Source: Lethocerus indicus (Eukaryota > Arthropoda > Insecta > Hemiptera > Belostomatidae). Taken from it: a stretch of 64,000 bases of DNA. The notes beneath the pieces were generated by a model. The model had not been told where the DNA came from. It did no database searches and was given only the letters and a program-made list of their open reading frames with translations. This document shows positions 37,770-47,884 of this stretch, in pieces. Made by a program: the position numbers and the translations under genes. Where the stretch lies: assembly GCA_019843655.1 (NCBI GenBank), contig JACDQD010000103.1:8742001-8806000 (forward strand), read 5' to 3'. Each line of letters starts with the position of its first letter. Position 1 is the first letter of the stretch.

Positions 37770-38392
37770 ATGAATCCTCTGTTTGTGAGTACAGAAATGT
37801 TTTATTCCACTTTATGGTAAGTTATGTAAGAAAAAGCGACTTTAATCGCATTTAACGTTATCAGGTACTTGCCGTTTTCGCCGCAGCTGCTATGGCTGTC
37901 CCATTGCCGGTCCACTATAGCGGTCATCTGGGACACCACGAGTCCTGGATTTCTCACGATGACCACGGCTCGTGGGACCATCACGATGATCATCATGACT
38001 ATTACGTGAGTAAAACGAATTTAATTCTCGACTTAAATATCCAGAAATTAAAAATCGTGAAATTACAATAATATTTTGATTGAATATAGGCGCCGGCCCA
38101 CTATAACTTCGACTACAGCGTCCACGACCCGCACACAGGTGACGTGAAGAGCCAGCAGGAGACCAGATTGGGCGACAACGTTAAGGGATCTTACAGCGTA
38201 AAGGAGGCCGACGGTACCACCAGGCATGTACACTACACGGCCGACAAGCACAACGGATTCAACGCCATCGTCACCAAGACCGGTCACGCCATTCACCCAT
38301 TCACCCCATTCACCCCATTCATCCCATTCACCCAATTCACCCCATCCACCACGACTCTCACAGCCACCTCCTCCATCACTACTGATTTCTGA
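37770..38392 (+). CDS. RR-2 cuticular protein with frameshifted tail, array gene 11
   Basis: Exons: 37770-37784, 37865-38005, 38090-38392; 152 aa as read. Signal peptide MNPLF plus V-L-A-V-F-A-A-A-A. Spacer with [10 protein letters not shown] and DDHHDYY. The RR-2 domain about 57-113 is intact. After G-H-A-I-H-P the frame departs from all paralogues. The same 9-bp repeat DNA is read one base out of register, giving P-F-T repeats and a Thr/Ser-rich end (S-I-T-T-D-F) in place of the His-rich tail. The repeat shows one base too few at 38294-38299, where paralogues have CACCCC or CACCCA before ATT. In the other register the DNA would stop at 38383-38385. So either a real 1-bp deletion or an assembly error in a C run. 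AATAAA at 38404. Confidence 0.9.
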
Positions 38393-38414
38393 CCCACTGA
38401 GATAATAAATCAAC

Positions 38415-39880
38415 TACTATCGCAATTCGTCTTTTATTTAATACCATTCGGTGCCAATCCGTCCTATTTAATCACCTACCTAACAACCTGCATAACAGGA
38501 ATATAAATATCAATCAATTAATAAAACGGGAATAACCGTTTAGTAATGGATAAGTAATAGCGCTATAGATATGAGCAAACTTGAGTTTTGCAAACAAAAA
38601 TGTTGGCTTAATGCGCTTTTGTAGTTTACTACATCAGTATGTCGTTCATTACAACTACATTGACACAAGTTGGTGTAAACCACGGCTATAACCTTCAATC
38701 TGTAATGTGTTTATTTTAGTGCCCAAGTTTAAAAATTAAACACAAATTTCACAGTAGAAATCACTGATTTTACTGTTATAAGGACTCCCACCTGATATAT
38801 CTCCATTTAATTTAAACGAAATTAGGAATGACAGTGTAGTAATTAAAATTATTTTCTAATTTCGTATAAATAATAGAGTGAAGACATTGATTGCATAACG
38901 GAGTCAACAAAATAAAAATATTCTTACGCCATGTATTAGGTAACTGGTACATATCCCCCTTTTTTATAGAATTAGAGATCTCTGTAGAACAGTCATAATC
39001 AGTGTCACTGTGCAAAATAAAAAAAATCAAATCTAACAAACATGATTTGAACACATAATTGTTCGACGCCGTTGTATAACATCTAATTAGGACACGTGAC
39101 GTTCCCGATTCGGAATGCGTGTTGTAAATTACAACACCCCCAGGTATTTACGAAACTACCTTAATTAAAACGTAATAATTGTTTCACTTTAATAAATCCA
39201 TTTCTCATGAGACGTCGAGATTTAAATGGAACGAACGCGATATAAAATGGACCTAACATTAGGACATGATCATGGTACAAATCTGATATAAATTACTGAA
39301 ATGGACATACTGCCCGGAGAGGTCAACGGCTCATCGTCAGGTCTAGTAGAAAAAAAATGGTAGGGCGGTCTTTGACGGTGAATAACTCAAAACATTTTTC
39401 GATCCAGAAGCTGTCGACGTCACGCGAAGGGCCATAACGCTTTAAGGGCAGGCCCTTAAAGTCGATGAACATAACAAATTGCCTTCACATTGACTAATGT
39501 TTCACGAGTGCACGCCTCGTGAGGGTAACGACCCCTTTCATGTAGTCAACTTGGGACGGACGTATTTGAATTCCATAAAAACGCAAAAATATAATAATAA
39601 TTTTAAAAACAATATACGAACACCTAATTAATTGAATAATGTCTTTGCATGACGCCTATCCAAACCGAAAGAAGGATATGTAAATAAGAAATATGTTTCC
39701 CGTAAAAAGAAATCGAGAAAATAACATTACGAAAACATTGCAGGCTGATAATATAGCGCACAGATTTATTGTAGTATCATATTGATTTATGAACACTTTA
39801 TATTCAGAATAACGTAAGTTTCTGACTTCAATGCCACCGGAGGCACCGAACCGGAATTGCCAAACTGTAGTCACCGTGCC
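38415..39880. other. Intergenic, genes 11 to 12
   Basis: AT-rich spacer with a GC-richer stretch at about 39300-39560 that includes a perfect inverted repeat (39440-39461). No gene seen. Confidence 0.55.
39440..39461. repeat. Perfect 10-bp inverted repeat
   Basis: CTTTAAGGGC, then AG, then GCCCTTAAAG, about 450 bp upstream of the gene 12 TATA box. It could be a dimeric protein site or a chance event. Confidence 0.9.
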
Positions 39881-39916
39881 CGAACTCCGGTCCCACCGGC
39901 CTCACACATATATAAA
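39881..39916 (+). promoter_or_regulatory. Promoter of gene 12
   Basis: TATATAAA (39909-39916) is preceded by CGAACTCCGGTCCCACCGG, a degenerate relative of the core module in which the G-rich block has become mixed G/C. Confidence 0.65.
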
Positions 39917-39968
39917 CGTCTGCCCACATGACCCAATCGACCCGTATTCTACTAGCCACTCGACAACG

Positions 39969-40761
39969 ATGAACCGCTTACTCGTAAGTACACATGTAAA
40001 GCAGCATGCCCATTCGCATTAATACAGTTGGCCGTATAGAGGAAAAGTTATTTCAAAATCTATGTTTTAATAGAGTTAAAATTAATTTTGACTATAATTG
40101 GGCGTCTTTTCAACAGGTCATCCTTTATCACGAGCAATTGCTCTAAGGAGGAATTAAAAGTACATTCACTCATTAAGAGTAATTTCCATAAGACAATCAA
40201 CTAGGACGAATATTAACAAAATAAAACAGTTAACCATAGCGGAAATAAAATTTGTTTATAACAACTGCAGGTTATCTTGGTGCTCGCCTCTGTCGCCATG
40301 GCAATACCGGTCCAAATCGCCTCCGACGACGCCTGGTCCACTATCGGCATCCACCGTTCCTGGAAGGACCACGGCCTTTACGATTATTTTGTAAGTATCG
40401 AAATATCCGAATTTCAACAAGTCATTGAAGTAGAATCTAAACTAAAAATGCAACATTATTCTGCATCCATGGTAAATTTTCCATGTTTCAAATATTCCAG
40501 GCTCCAGCTCACTATTCTTTTGAATACAACATCTACGACCCGCACACAGGCGATATCAAAAATCAGCACGAGACCAGAATAGGTGACAACGTGAAGGGAT
40601 ACTACGCGATGAAGGAAGCCGACGGTACCACCAGGCATGTACACTACACAGCCGACAAACACAACGGATTCAACGCCATCGTCACCAAGACCGGTCACGC
40701 CGTTCACCCGACTCACCCCGTTCACTTGGAAGACCATCACAGTCTTCCTGACAAAGTTTGA
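39969..40761 (+). CDS. RR-2 cuticular protein, array gene 12
   Basis: Exons: 39969-39983, 40271-40390, 40501-40761; 131 aa. Signal peptide MNRLL plus V-I-L-V-L-A, ending near Ala16. The spacer keeps two Trp but is poorer in His/Asp than its neighbours and ends YDYF. RR-2 domain about 50-106. The first half is distinct ([32 protein letters not shown]), whereas the DNA from EADGTTRHV onward is nearly identical to the core genes. The tail H-P-T-H-P-V-H-L-E is a decayed HPI array and ends S-L-P-D-K-V. AATAAA at 40794. With gene 5 it is a hybrid: own N-half, shared C-half. Confidence 0.93.
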
Positions 40762-40804
40762 TATAATTCCAACAATTGCCACCGTATTCAACCAATAAAC
40801 TCTT

Positions 40805-41140
40805 AGCAAAACATACTCCTAATGGTTTGATTTTATCCTGAAGAAAAACTGAAAATTCCTGTACAACGCGAAAAACCATAAATGTAGATTTCAGCGGAAT
40901 ATTTCAGTACTGGTTTTTCAAGTTCAAACATAATTACATCAGGTCAGATTACGATTAAAAGTATTTAAATTATTTTGTTATTGACTTATTAATAGCGAAG
41001 GATAAAATTGTTGAAATGTGGTGTACCGTATTTTTCAATTTCAATACCAGTACACAAATCAAGAACCACAACGATTGCCGAAATATTTTAGCTCGGGAAA
41101 ATGTTACCGCATTAAACAAGTGGATTATCAAAATCAGAAG
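40805..41140. other. Intergenic, genes 12 to 13
   Basis: Short spacer of about 340 bp, the tightest in the array; nothing beyond the gene 13 promoter. Confidence 0.55.
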
Positions 41141-41151
41141 AAGTGGAGTTT

Positions 41152-41191
41152 AAATCCGGTGGGCGGAGTCTCTAGAATGGCCGGTATAAAT
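41152..41191 (+). promoter_or_regulatory. Core promoter module of gene 13
   Basis: AAATCCGGTGGGCGG (41152-41166) is 33 bp upstream of TATAAAT (41185-41191). The G-rich half has diverged but the spacing is kept. Confidence 0.78.
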
Positions 41192-41240
41192 GGGACCTGG
41201 AATGAACAATGGCCAGTCACTTGTGGAACAACTGTCCAAT

Positions 41241-41900
41241 ATGCATCCTCTTGTAGTCAGTTCAGTAAGTATATTAATAAAATTATTAATAAACATATTT
41301 ATATTTCAAATTTAATACCCTATATATTATAATGGATGTGATGCACTTAAGAATTGTTAGAGGGCCACCAGGATTTGATATAACCCAACAATTAATGATT
41401 CCTTACAGACTTTTGCCCTGATAGCTATGGTAGCAGCGACGGCAGCCATACCAATTCTCGATCATCACGAATTGATTGATCACCACTCATCCTGGGAATC
41501 TGAGGATCACCACGATTACTATGTATGTCTGTACTAAAAACAAAAAACTGACACAATGGAACCCGAGTGGAAAATGAAATACGGTTCAGTTATTTTCGTG
41601 ACATGATTACAGGCACCGGCCCACTACAACTTCGACTACAGCGTCCACGACCCGCACACAGGCGACGTCAAGAGCCAGCAGGAGACCAGATTGGGCGACA
41701 GCGTTAAGGGATCTTACAGCGTGAAGGAGGCCGACGGTACCACCAGGCATGTACACTACACGGCCGACAAGCACAACGGATTCAACGCCATCGTCACCAA
41801 GACCGGTCACGCCATTCACCCAATTCATCCCATTCATCCTATCCATCCGATCCTCCCAATCCACCATGAATCCCATCACACTTTCCCACACCATTTCTGA
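41241..41900 (+). CDS. RR-2 cuticular protein with HPI tail, array gene 13
   Basis: Exons: 41241-41264, 41409-41522, 41613-41900; 141 aa. Exon 1 reads MHPLVVSS before a strong GTAAGT donor. An earlier in-frame GTCAGT at 41256 would restore the family's 5-codon exon 1 and give 138 aa; both keep phase 0. Signal peptide ends near A-T-A-A. The spacer is His/Glu-rich ([14 protein letters not shown]) and ends HHDYY. The exon 2 donor is GTATGT. RR-2 domain about 51-107, with [10 protein letters not shown] as in gene 14 rather than LGDN. The tail has H-P-I units, one changed to I-L-P-I, ending FPHHF. AATAAA at 41929. Confidence 0.92.
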
Positions 41901-41939
41901 TTTTTACATGTAACAATTATGGTACACAAATAAAAATAA

Positions 41940-43465
41940 AATATTTACAATTCGAGAATTTCAAGCAAACGATTTCCCAACAACACTACTTCTATATTTT
42001 CTATAATACTAGTGAGCGTCCTCAATATTTACTGATCAAAGCATTCAACGCTTATTTACTTCAAAACGCTACCAAAATTTTCATACTTCTCGTTATTCTA
42101 ATTAATTTCCTTTGAGTGAACATTCCACTGAGAGATTGGACACTTTTTATACTACGTATAGTTATATAATCGTACATAATACATACTAACTTAAGCACCT
42201 ACTATAAGAGTGTTGTTTCATTTACTAATTTCATTCACTAATTTTACCACTTATAATTACTGTCTTCCTTAAAATATGTAACATTAGGAAAAAGAGATGC
42301 CAAACAAAAATACGCTACCAAAAAAAATAATAAGCTCTCATCCTAAATTGAAACAAATTGTAGATAAACATCGTTCAAGAATGGATAGATAATTGGTTCT
42401 AAAAAAAAGTACCCCTGTCGAAAACCAAATGTACAGGTAAATTGTAAGACTGAGTACCATTACAGTTATTTCGCAGGTCTGTATTGAAGAATTGAGAGTC
42501 ATTATCTAAACATATAATTCAGGTAATATAACGGTATAATACCTGCAGTAAAATGTATACCGCTATATCTCCGATTAATGTAAGGTTCGAATGATAAAAT
42601 GAGAGTAAAAGTTGTAACCCTTTTCGAGGTAATAAAATATTGTCCGCAGTTTGTAGTAGGAAGGTTTAAGGTGATGATAGCGATAAAATAATGTATTCAC
42701 TTTTATTCCGAATACACCTGAATAAAAATAATTTGATGGATTATTATTTTTGTAAGGAAAAGTCAGGGAGAATCACTTAAGCCAATAATTGACGCAAAAG
42801 TCTAAATAAATCTGAAATAATCTGTTAAACGATGAGAATAAAATACAGTGTACCATACCAGACGTATGGTAAAAAAATTAAATGACCGACGAATGTATTA
42901 AAAATATTTTCTGCAACTTTCTGTTAAATTTTAGTTATCAAATTAAATGGTGATAACTAGATCAATATCCGAATAAATCATGACAAATATTGGGAGTTAC
43001 ATCACAGTTCCAGTTAAGTTCAACTTTTGCTCAATAAAAATTGATAAATTTCGTTTGGTAATGTCAATTTCTAAATATTTTTTTATTGATAAATATGTGA
43101 AAAAACTACATAAAAATTTTTCTTATCATAAAAATCTTAATGGCATGTTAAATAGATATTTACAACTGCATAGTTCAATGATACCTGTACATTCTATGAA
43201 ATCTATCAATAAATTCGAGAATTATATTCATTAAAATGAAAAATATTAATGTTCCTTCTTTGATAGTACGTTTTTCCTATAAGAAATTATATTTTAAAAA
43301 TAAATTATGATAATTGAGGTAAATAACTTTGATATATCGCACTGTGACTATCAAAACAGTACAAGCTGTGCGAATAGCATAATATTGGTTAATTAATATT
43401 TATAAGCCTCATTTTACTGACACACATTCTAACATGTAATAACAATTTCCAAATTGAAGTTATTA
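41940..43465. other. Intergenic, genes 13 to 14
   Basis: AT-rich spacer. An 84-codon frame at 42980-43234 is Lys/Phe/Asn-rich, as expected of AT-rich non-coding DNA. Nothing else. Confidence 0.5.
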
Positions 43466-43471
43466 GACCAT

Positions 43472-43511
43472 GTTTCCTGGGCGGAGCACGTGTCGCTTCA
43501 ACGTATAAATA
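43472..43511 (+). promoter_or_regulatory. Core promoter module of gene 14
   Basis: GTTTCCTGGGCGGAG (from 43472) is 32 bp upstream of TATAAATA (43504-43511). The last and most diverged copy of the module, with position conserved. Confidence 0.72.
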
Positions 43512-43593
43512 CAGTAATTATGCGGGGGAAAATATCAGTCCCTGACCAACAGCCGAGGTGTACAGTTTCGGTATACAATTGAAACCAATAATC

Positions 43594-45548
43594 ATGAACG
43601 GATTTACAGTAAGTAATAGTATATATACACATAAATTAAATTAGCCAGTAATTCATGGCAGATTCAAAGATATATCCTTCCTATATAAAAATAGGCTACC
43701 AGCATTTTACAATAGATCAATCGATCATTAAAACCTTTCATAAGTGGTACTTTTAAGTACCGTGTCCTTAAGAATTTTCAGAATAAAAAAAAATAGAAAA
43801 ATGATTATTAAAATAAAATATTTTTGTTATTATTTCAGGGATTTGTTTTGATGGCCGTTGTTGCTGCCGTGGCAGCCATTCCGATACATTATGATGCTCA
43901 TGACGACCATTCCTGGGATCTACATGGACATCACGATTACTACGTGAGTATATATGGATAATTATTTTTTTTAAGAAATAATACTGAAACGGAGCACCAA
44001 CTCCACCAAGTTGGAATATTCTATTGTATGGAATGCGGGCCATTATAAACTCTGAACCTTCAGTATAACGAGTTATACCAAAATGTACTTTATAAAAATG
44101 TTGACTAGTAAAATTTCAACGCCAGAAAAATGCTGTAGCGCCTCCTACGGGAAATACCGCGCACCTGTTCTTAGTTTCAATCGCGAGGTGCTACCATCTA
44201 GGACTGGGCCGAGCAATCTCTTGGCCGGCTGTCGAGTTTCGAAACTCCGCGGCTTAATTATGCGTAACAGCGGGGAAAAGCACAAAGTTTCAACATACGG
44301 AAATGAACGCCAGAAGAAAAAGTCACGTTCGCTTCGTGAACAAAATTACAGCCAGTCGACTTCCCGTGTTTCCGGTCAAAAAATATAAACACTCGTTTAC
44401 AATTAGGCGTTCAATTCACAAGACTATTTTTTCACAATGAATATTACTTTTTTTAACATAATAGCAATAGTTTATATTCCTCATTATAGCTAATTAGTTA
44501 GTCAGGTTAGTCAGTGACGTTTTATTGCACAGTGAGTGGTTAGTCAATTTCCCACATTCCTTTAAAACAAGTTTACTCTGGCATAGAATGCTATTTTTAC
44601 GGAATATTCATTTAATTTTAGGGGGTCCACTGGTGATTTCCACATTTCCAACTTACTGTGTGAAGAAATACATAAAAAATGTTTTTTAAGAATGTTTTCT
44701 TTAAAAAGATACCTCGAAATAAGTTCCATTGAACTGAATAGGAAAACTAATATTCATAAGCACATAAACAAAATATATAGTTCCAATAAAATATAACAAA
44801 ATTAAAGTAAAATGTAAATTTATATTACAGGAATAATTTCGTTCATCGTTGTTGAATCTCGGGATTCTAGGCCGGAATTCTACCACCGGCAACGTCATTA
44901 CTTCTTTTTAATGACTCCTTATCCCAAACCTACAATAATTATTCTATGTGTGGGTTTATGGCCAAAAATAATATGTTAAATAACTGTAAATCCCCGTCTG
45001 TTGCATAAATGAAAACACTTAACAAATAATGAAGGTAATTAAAATAATTTCTTTTTCTCACAAATTAAACATCGGTCAAATCTCAATTAAGATATTAAGG
45101 ATTGTTTTGAGATCAATTAGCGATGGTTGGTTTCAATTATGATCCATCGATAACAGCTGTCACGGTCTCTCTGCATTGTAATAGGATTCATTTTTCCCAA
45201 ATCATGCTCCAGCCCACTACAACTAAGTAAATAGAACCCGAATAGAAAATATGGCTCAGAAATTTCTTGATGTTATAACAGGCTCCGGCACATTACAACT
45301 TCGACTACAGCGTCCACGACCCGCACACAGGCGACGTGAAGAGCCAGCAGGAGACCAGATTGGGCGACAGCGTTAAAGGATCTTACAGCTTGAAGGAGGC
45401 CGACGGTACCACCAGGCATGTACACTACACGGCCGACAAGCACAACGGATTCAACGCCATCGTCACCAAGACCGGTCACGCCATTCACCCAATTCATCCA
45501 ATTCATCCGATCCACCACGAGGAGCCTCTCCATTTCCACCACTACTGA
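43594..45548 (+). CDS. RR-2 cuticular protein with HPI tail and expanded intron 2, array gene 14
   Basis: Exons: 43594-43608, 43839-43943, 45282-45548; 128 aa. Signal peptide MNGFT plus G-F-V-L-M-A-V-V, ending near residue 18. A short spacer with one Trp ends GHHDYY. RR-2 domain about 45-101 with [15 protein letters not shown]. The tail has three H-P-I units then an E-E-P-L-H-F stretch, ending HHY. AATAAA at 45606. Intron 2 is 1338 bp where most neighbours have about 80. It contains an 18-bp copy of the start of exon 3 at 45206, and the last 55 bp before exon 3 resemble intron 2 of gene 13. The joining of exon 2 to this exon 3 is inferred from phase, order and lack of another promoter. Confidence 0.85.
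45206..45223 (+). pseudogene. Truncated exon 3 relic in intron 2 of gene 14
   Basis: Eighteen bases encode A-P-A-H-Y-N exactly as at the start of core exon 3, then a TAA. There is no splice acceptor in front. It sits 59 bp upstream of the functional exon 3 and looks like a leftover of an unequal exchange or partial duplication. Confidence 0.6.
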
Positions 45549-45614
45549 TTCAACGACCGACTTCCTAATCTGATCCGCGACTGTGATACTAGAGTTGTAT
45601 TCTCCAATAAAATA

Positions 45615-46540
45615 ACTTTGCACCAGATTACCTCTTCGCGCCGCAGTTCAATTCTCCTCGTATGTAATGATCCATAATTTATGCTTATATGATCCAGACG
45701 TTATGGGCATGAACGCGACATAAAATAAAACAATTCGAGGGCGCAGAATTTTATCAGGAATAACTTTCTGGCTATTTAGGTGGCAACATCTGCAATGCAC
45801 GAAAGGTGTTAAGGATTACTATAGTCCGTGAAATAATTGGGGTGTTGTTGTGTTGCGCAACAGGGCGAAAAAGAGAAACTGCAAATGAACAATTGCATCA
45901 AATGCTCTCTCTTATAAATCTAATTATCTCTTATTAAGAACCGAATTGTTTTATCAGTTTTTTCAGCACATTGTGGACCACCAGAGGATTTACAACTGAA
46001 TATTCATAATTTTTCATACCAAATTATCAGGTTTAAAATATGTAGTGGAAGAAAACCAATCAAACTAGATCAAACATTATGCTTTTAAAAATAATTTCAT
46101 TTATATTATGTAATTATTACACATGAACTATATATTAATACATATAACGGATTATAAAAATGGCTGGAACAGTGGGAAAGATATGCGTTTACATTTTCCC
46201 CGAACAATGAATTAAAAATTGCCTATCAAAGGTCTTTAAGTAAGGGGTATAAGCGGAACCGAACAACGCTTATCAACATGTGAATAGATTCAAGTTAACG
46301 ACCGCACTTAATTCAATCGCGTGGTGCCTAATAAGATATATTCAACGTTTTAATATAAACATAATTTATATGATAAATTAAATTAAGAAGTTATCTGCCT
46401 CAATCAGTGACTAGGTAAAACTCATCTGACAGTCAAGGAAGTCCTAGGAGGATGGCCTGGCCTAGATGCCGCCGCGGTGCCATTTGTAAACATGTACCAA
46501 CAATGCATTGGCGGTAACTAGGCTGTATCTCCACCGGGCG
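45615..46540. other. Intergenic, genes 14 to 15
   Basis: AT-rich spacer turning GC-rich in the last 100 bp before gene 15; nothing else recognised. Confidence 0.5.
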
Positions 46541-46544
46541 GCGG

Positions 46545-46552
46545 TATAAAAG
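46545..46552 (+). promoter_or_regulatory. TATA box and initiator of gene 15
   Basis: TATAAAAG sits in a GC-rich context with an ATCAGT initiator whose A (46579) is 34 bp after the start of TATA. The leader ends in a (CAA)6 run (46603-46620) that includes the A of the ATG. Confidence 0.8.
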
Positions 46553-46619
46553 CCGGGCTCATCCGAGGAAGAGGCATCAGTCGTCGACTCCTCTTCAATC
46601 GGCAACAACAACAACAACA

Positions 46620-47691
46620 ATGCACAGCTACAAGGTGCGGGCCTAACGACTGTTATACAACCACCGACAGTTTCATCTCGTCTCTGCTTCAATATTCGTT
46701 TTCGAACTCAATTTTCTGTTGTTTTTTAAACGCAGGTCGCCATTTTCTTGGGTTTGGTTGCTCTGGTTTCGTGGGCCAGCGCCGGTTTCGAGGGTGGCTA
46801 CGACGGCAGCTACGGTGGAGATGATTCCTACGCCTACGGTGGCTTGGACAACCAGGATAGCTACCATGTAAGTCACCTAAAGGTTAATCCAAATTGAAAT
46901 TTCCGAATGCAAAACCTGTGCTTTTGTGCCGTTTTGAAGGTAGTTGTATATAATTTTACTCGATTAGGGAAATTAAAATGGAGATCGCATTCAAATCTAC
47001 TAACACTAACGATACCCGATGAGACAATAAATCATCCGTGCATAATTCTTGTGATACCCTAAAATTCTTCGTATAATTCTAATCATACACCACCCTTTTT
47101 ATAATAAATAGTATATTTTGCATTTCTAAATAATATGAAGGTTAAATTTTTCCTATATTTCTTATTATAAAAGTAAGAGAAAAAATTACAAATCCCATTT
47201 TTTGTAGTAAAATTATAATTCTGTATTTTGGGACTGCTGAAAATGTGTCCTTTCGATTATACTTTTTGGTTTCACCAACTATTTCGATAACTTCGTTAAT
47301 AAACCTCAGATCAATATGAGAACTTGATGACTGATCCGTACTGTCGTAATTTCTGTCTTTTATCGCCCGCTTTAATTCCCAGCTTTCATTACTGTTAACT
47401 GTCTGGCAAGCGTATAACAAAAACTGAAATTTTAAACGCTATCCCTTTCAGCCACCCAATTACTCCTACGAGTACAGCGTCCACGACCCGCTGACCGGCG
47501 ACATCAAGAGCGCCCAGGAGACCAGGGAAGGGGACTCGGTGAAGGGCTACTACACGATGAAGGAGGCCGACGGATCGACCCGCGAGGTCCACTACACAGC
47601 CGACAGCGTCTCCGGATTCAACGCTATAGTCACCAAGACCGGGCAGGACGGCCAGAAGGTCGAGGTGCACGGCAACCAACACCACATCTGA
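46620..47691 (+). CDS. RR-2 cuticular protein, SVSGFNA subfamily, array gene 15
   Basis: Exons: 46620-46634, 46736-46867, 47452-47691; 128 aa. Exon 1 encodes MHSYK (the same as gene 19) before a GTGCGG donor that is weaker than usual. Signal peptide ends near Ala21. The mature spacer is Gly/Tyr/Asp-rich ([11 protein letters not shown]), unlike the His-rich core. RR-2 domain about 53-109 ([33 protein letters not shown]). The KHNGFNA segment is SVSGFNAIV. The tail is [10 protein letters not shown] followed by N-Q-H-H-I, with no HPI. AATAAA at 47860. Gene 16 is the nearest relative in the window. Confidence 0.92.
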
Positions 47692-47884
47692 GATTGGCCC
47701 AGGATCGTTCCCGTTACACCTTACAACTCGGCCCACATATCAAACCGACAGCCATCAAAACATTTCAGTAAACAATGTCCCAAACAAATTCAAACCGTAT
47801 ACCAGAAAAATTCGAACAATTGTGATACAAATGTCTGTAATATTTATTCGATATTTTGTAATAAAACGAAACATTAATAAAATA

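Noticed and set aside
22882..45623. Long minus-strand open frames opposite exon 3 of every core gene (rich in V-V-G-V-N-W-V-N and G-D-D-G-V-E-S-V)
   Set aside because: They are shadows of the codon pattern of exon 3 and the HPI repeat; they lack promoters, splice sites and sense. Gene 5 is the only true minus-strand CPR gene.
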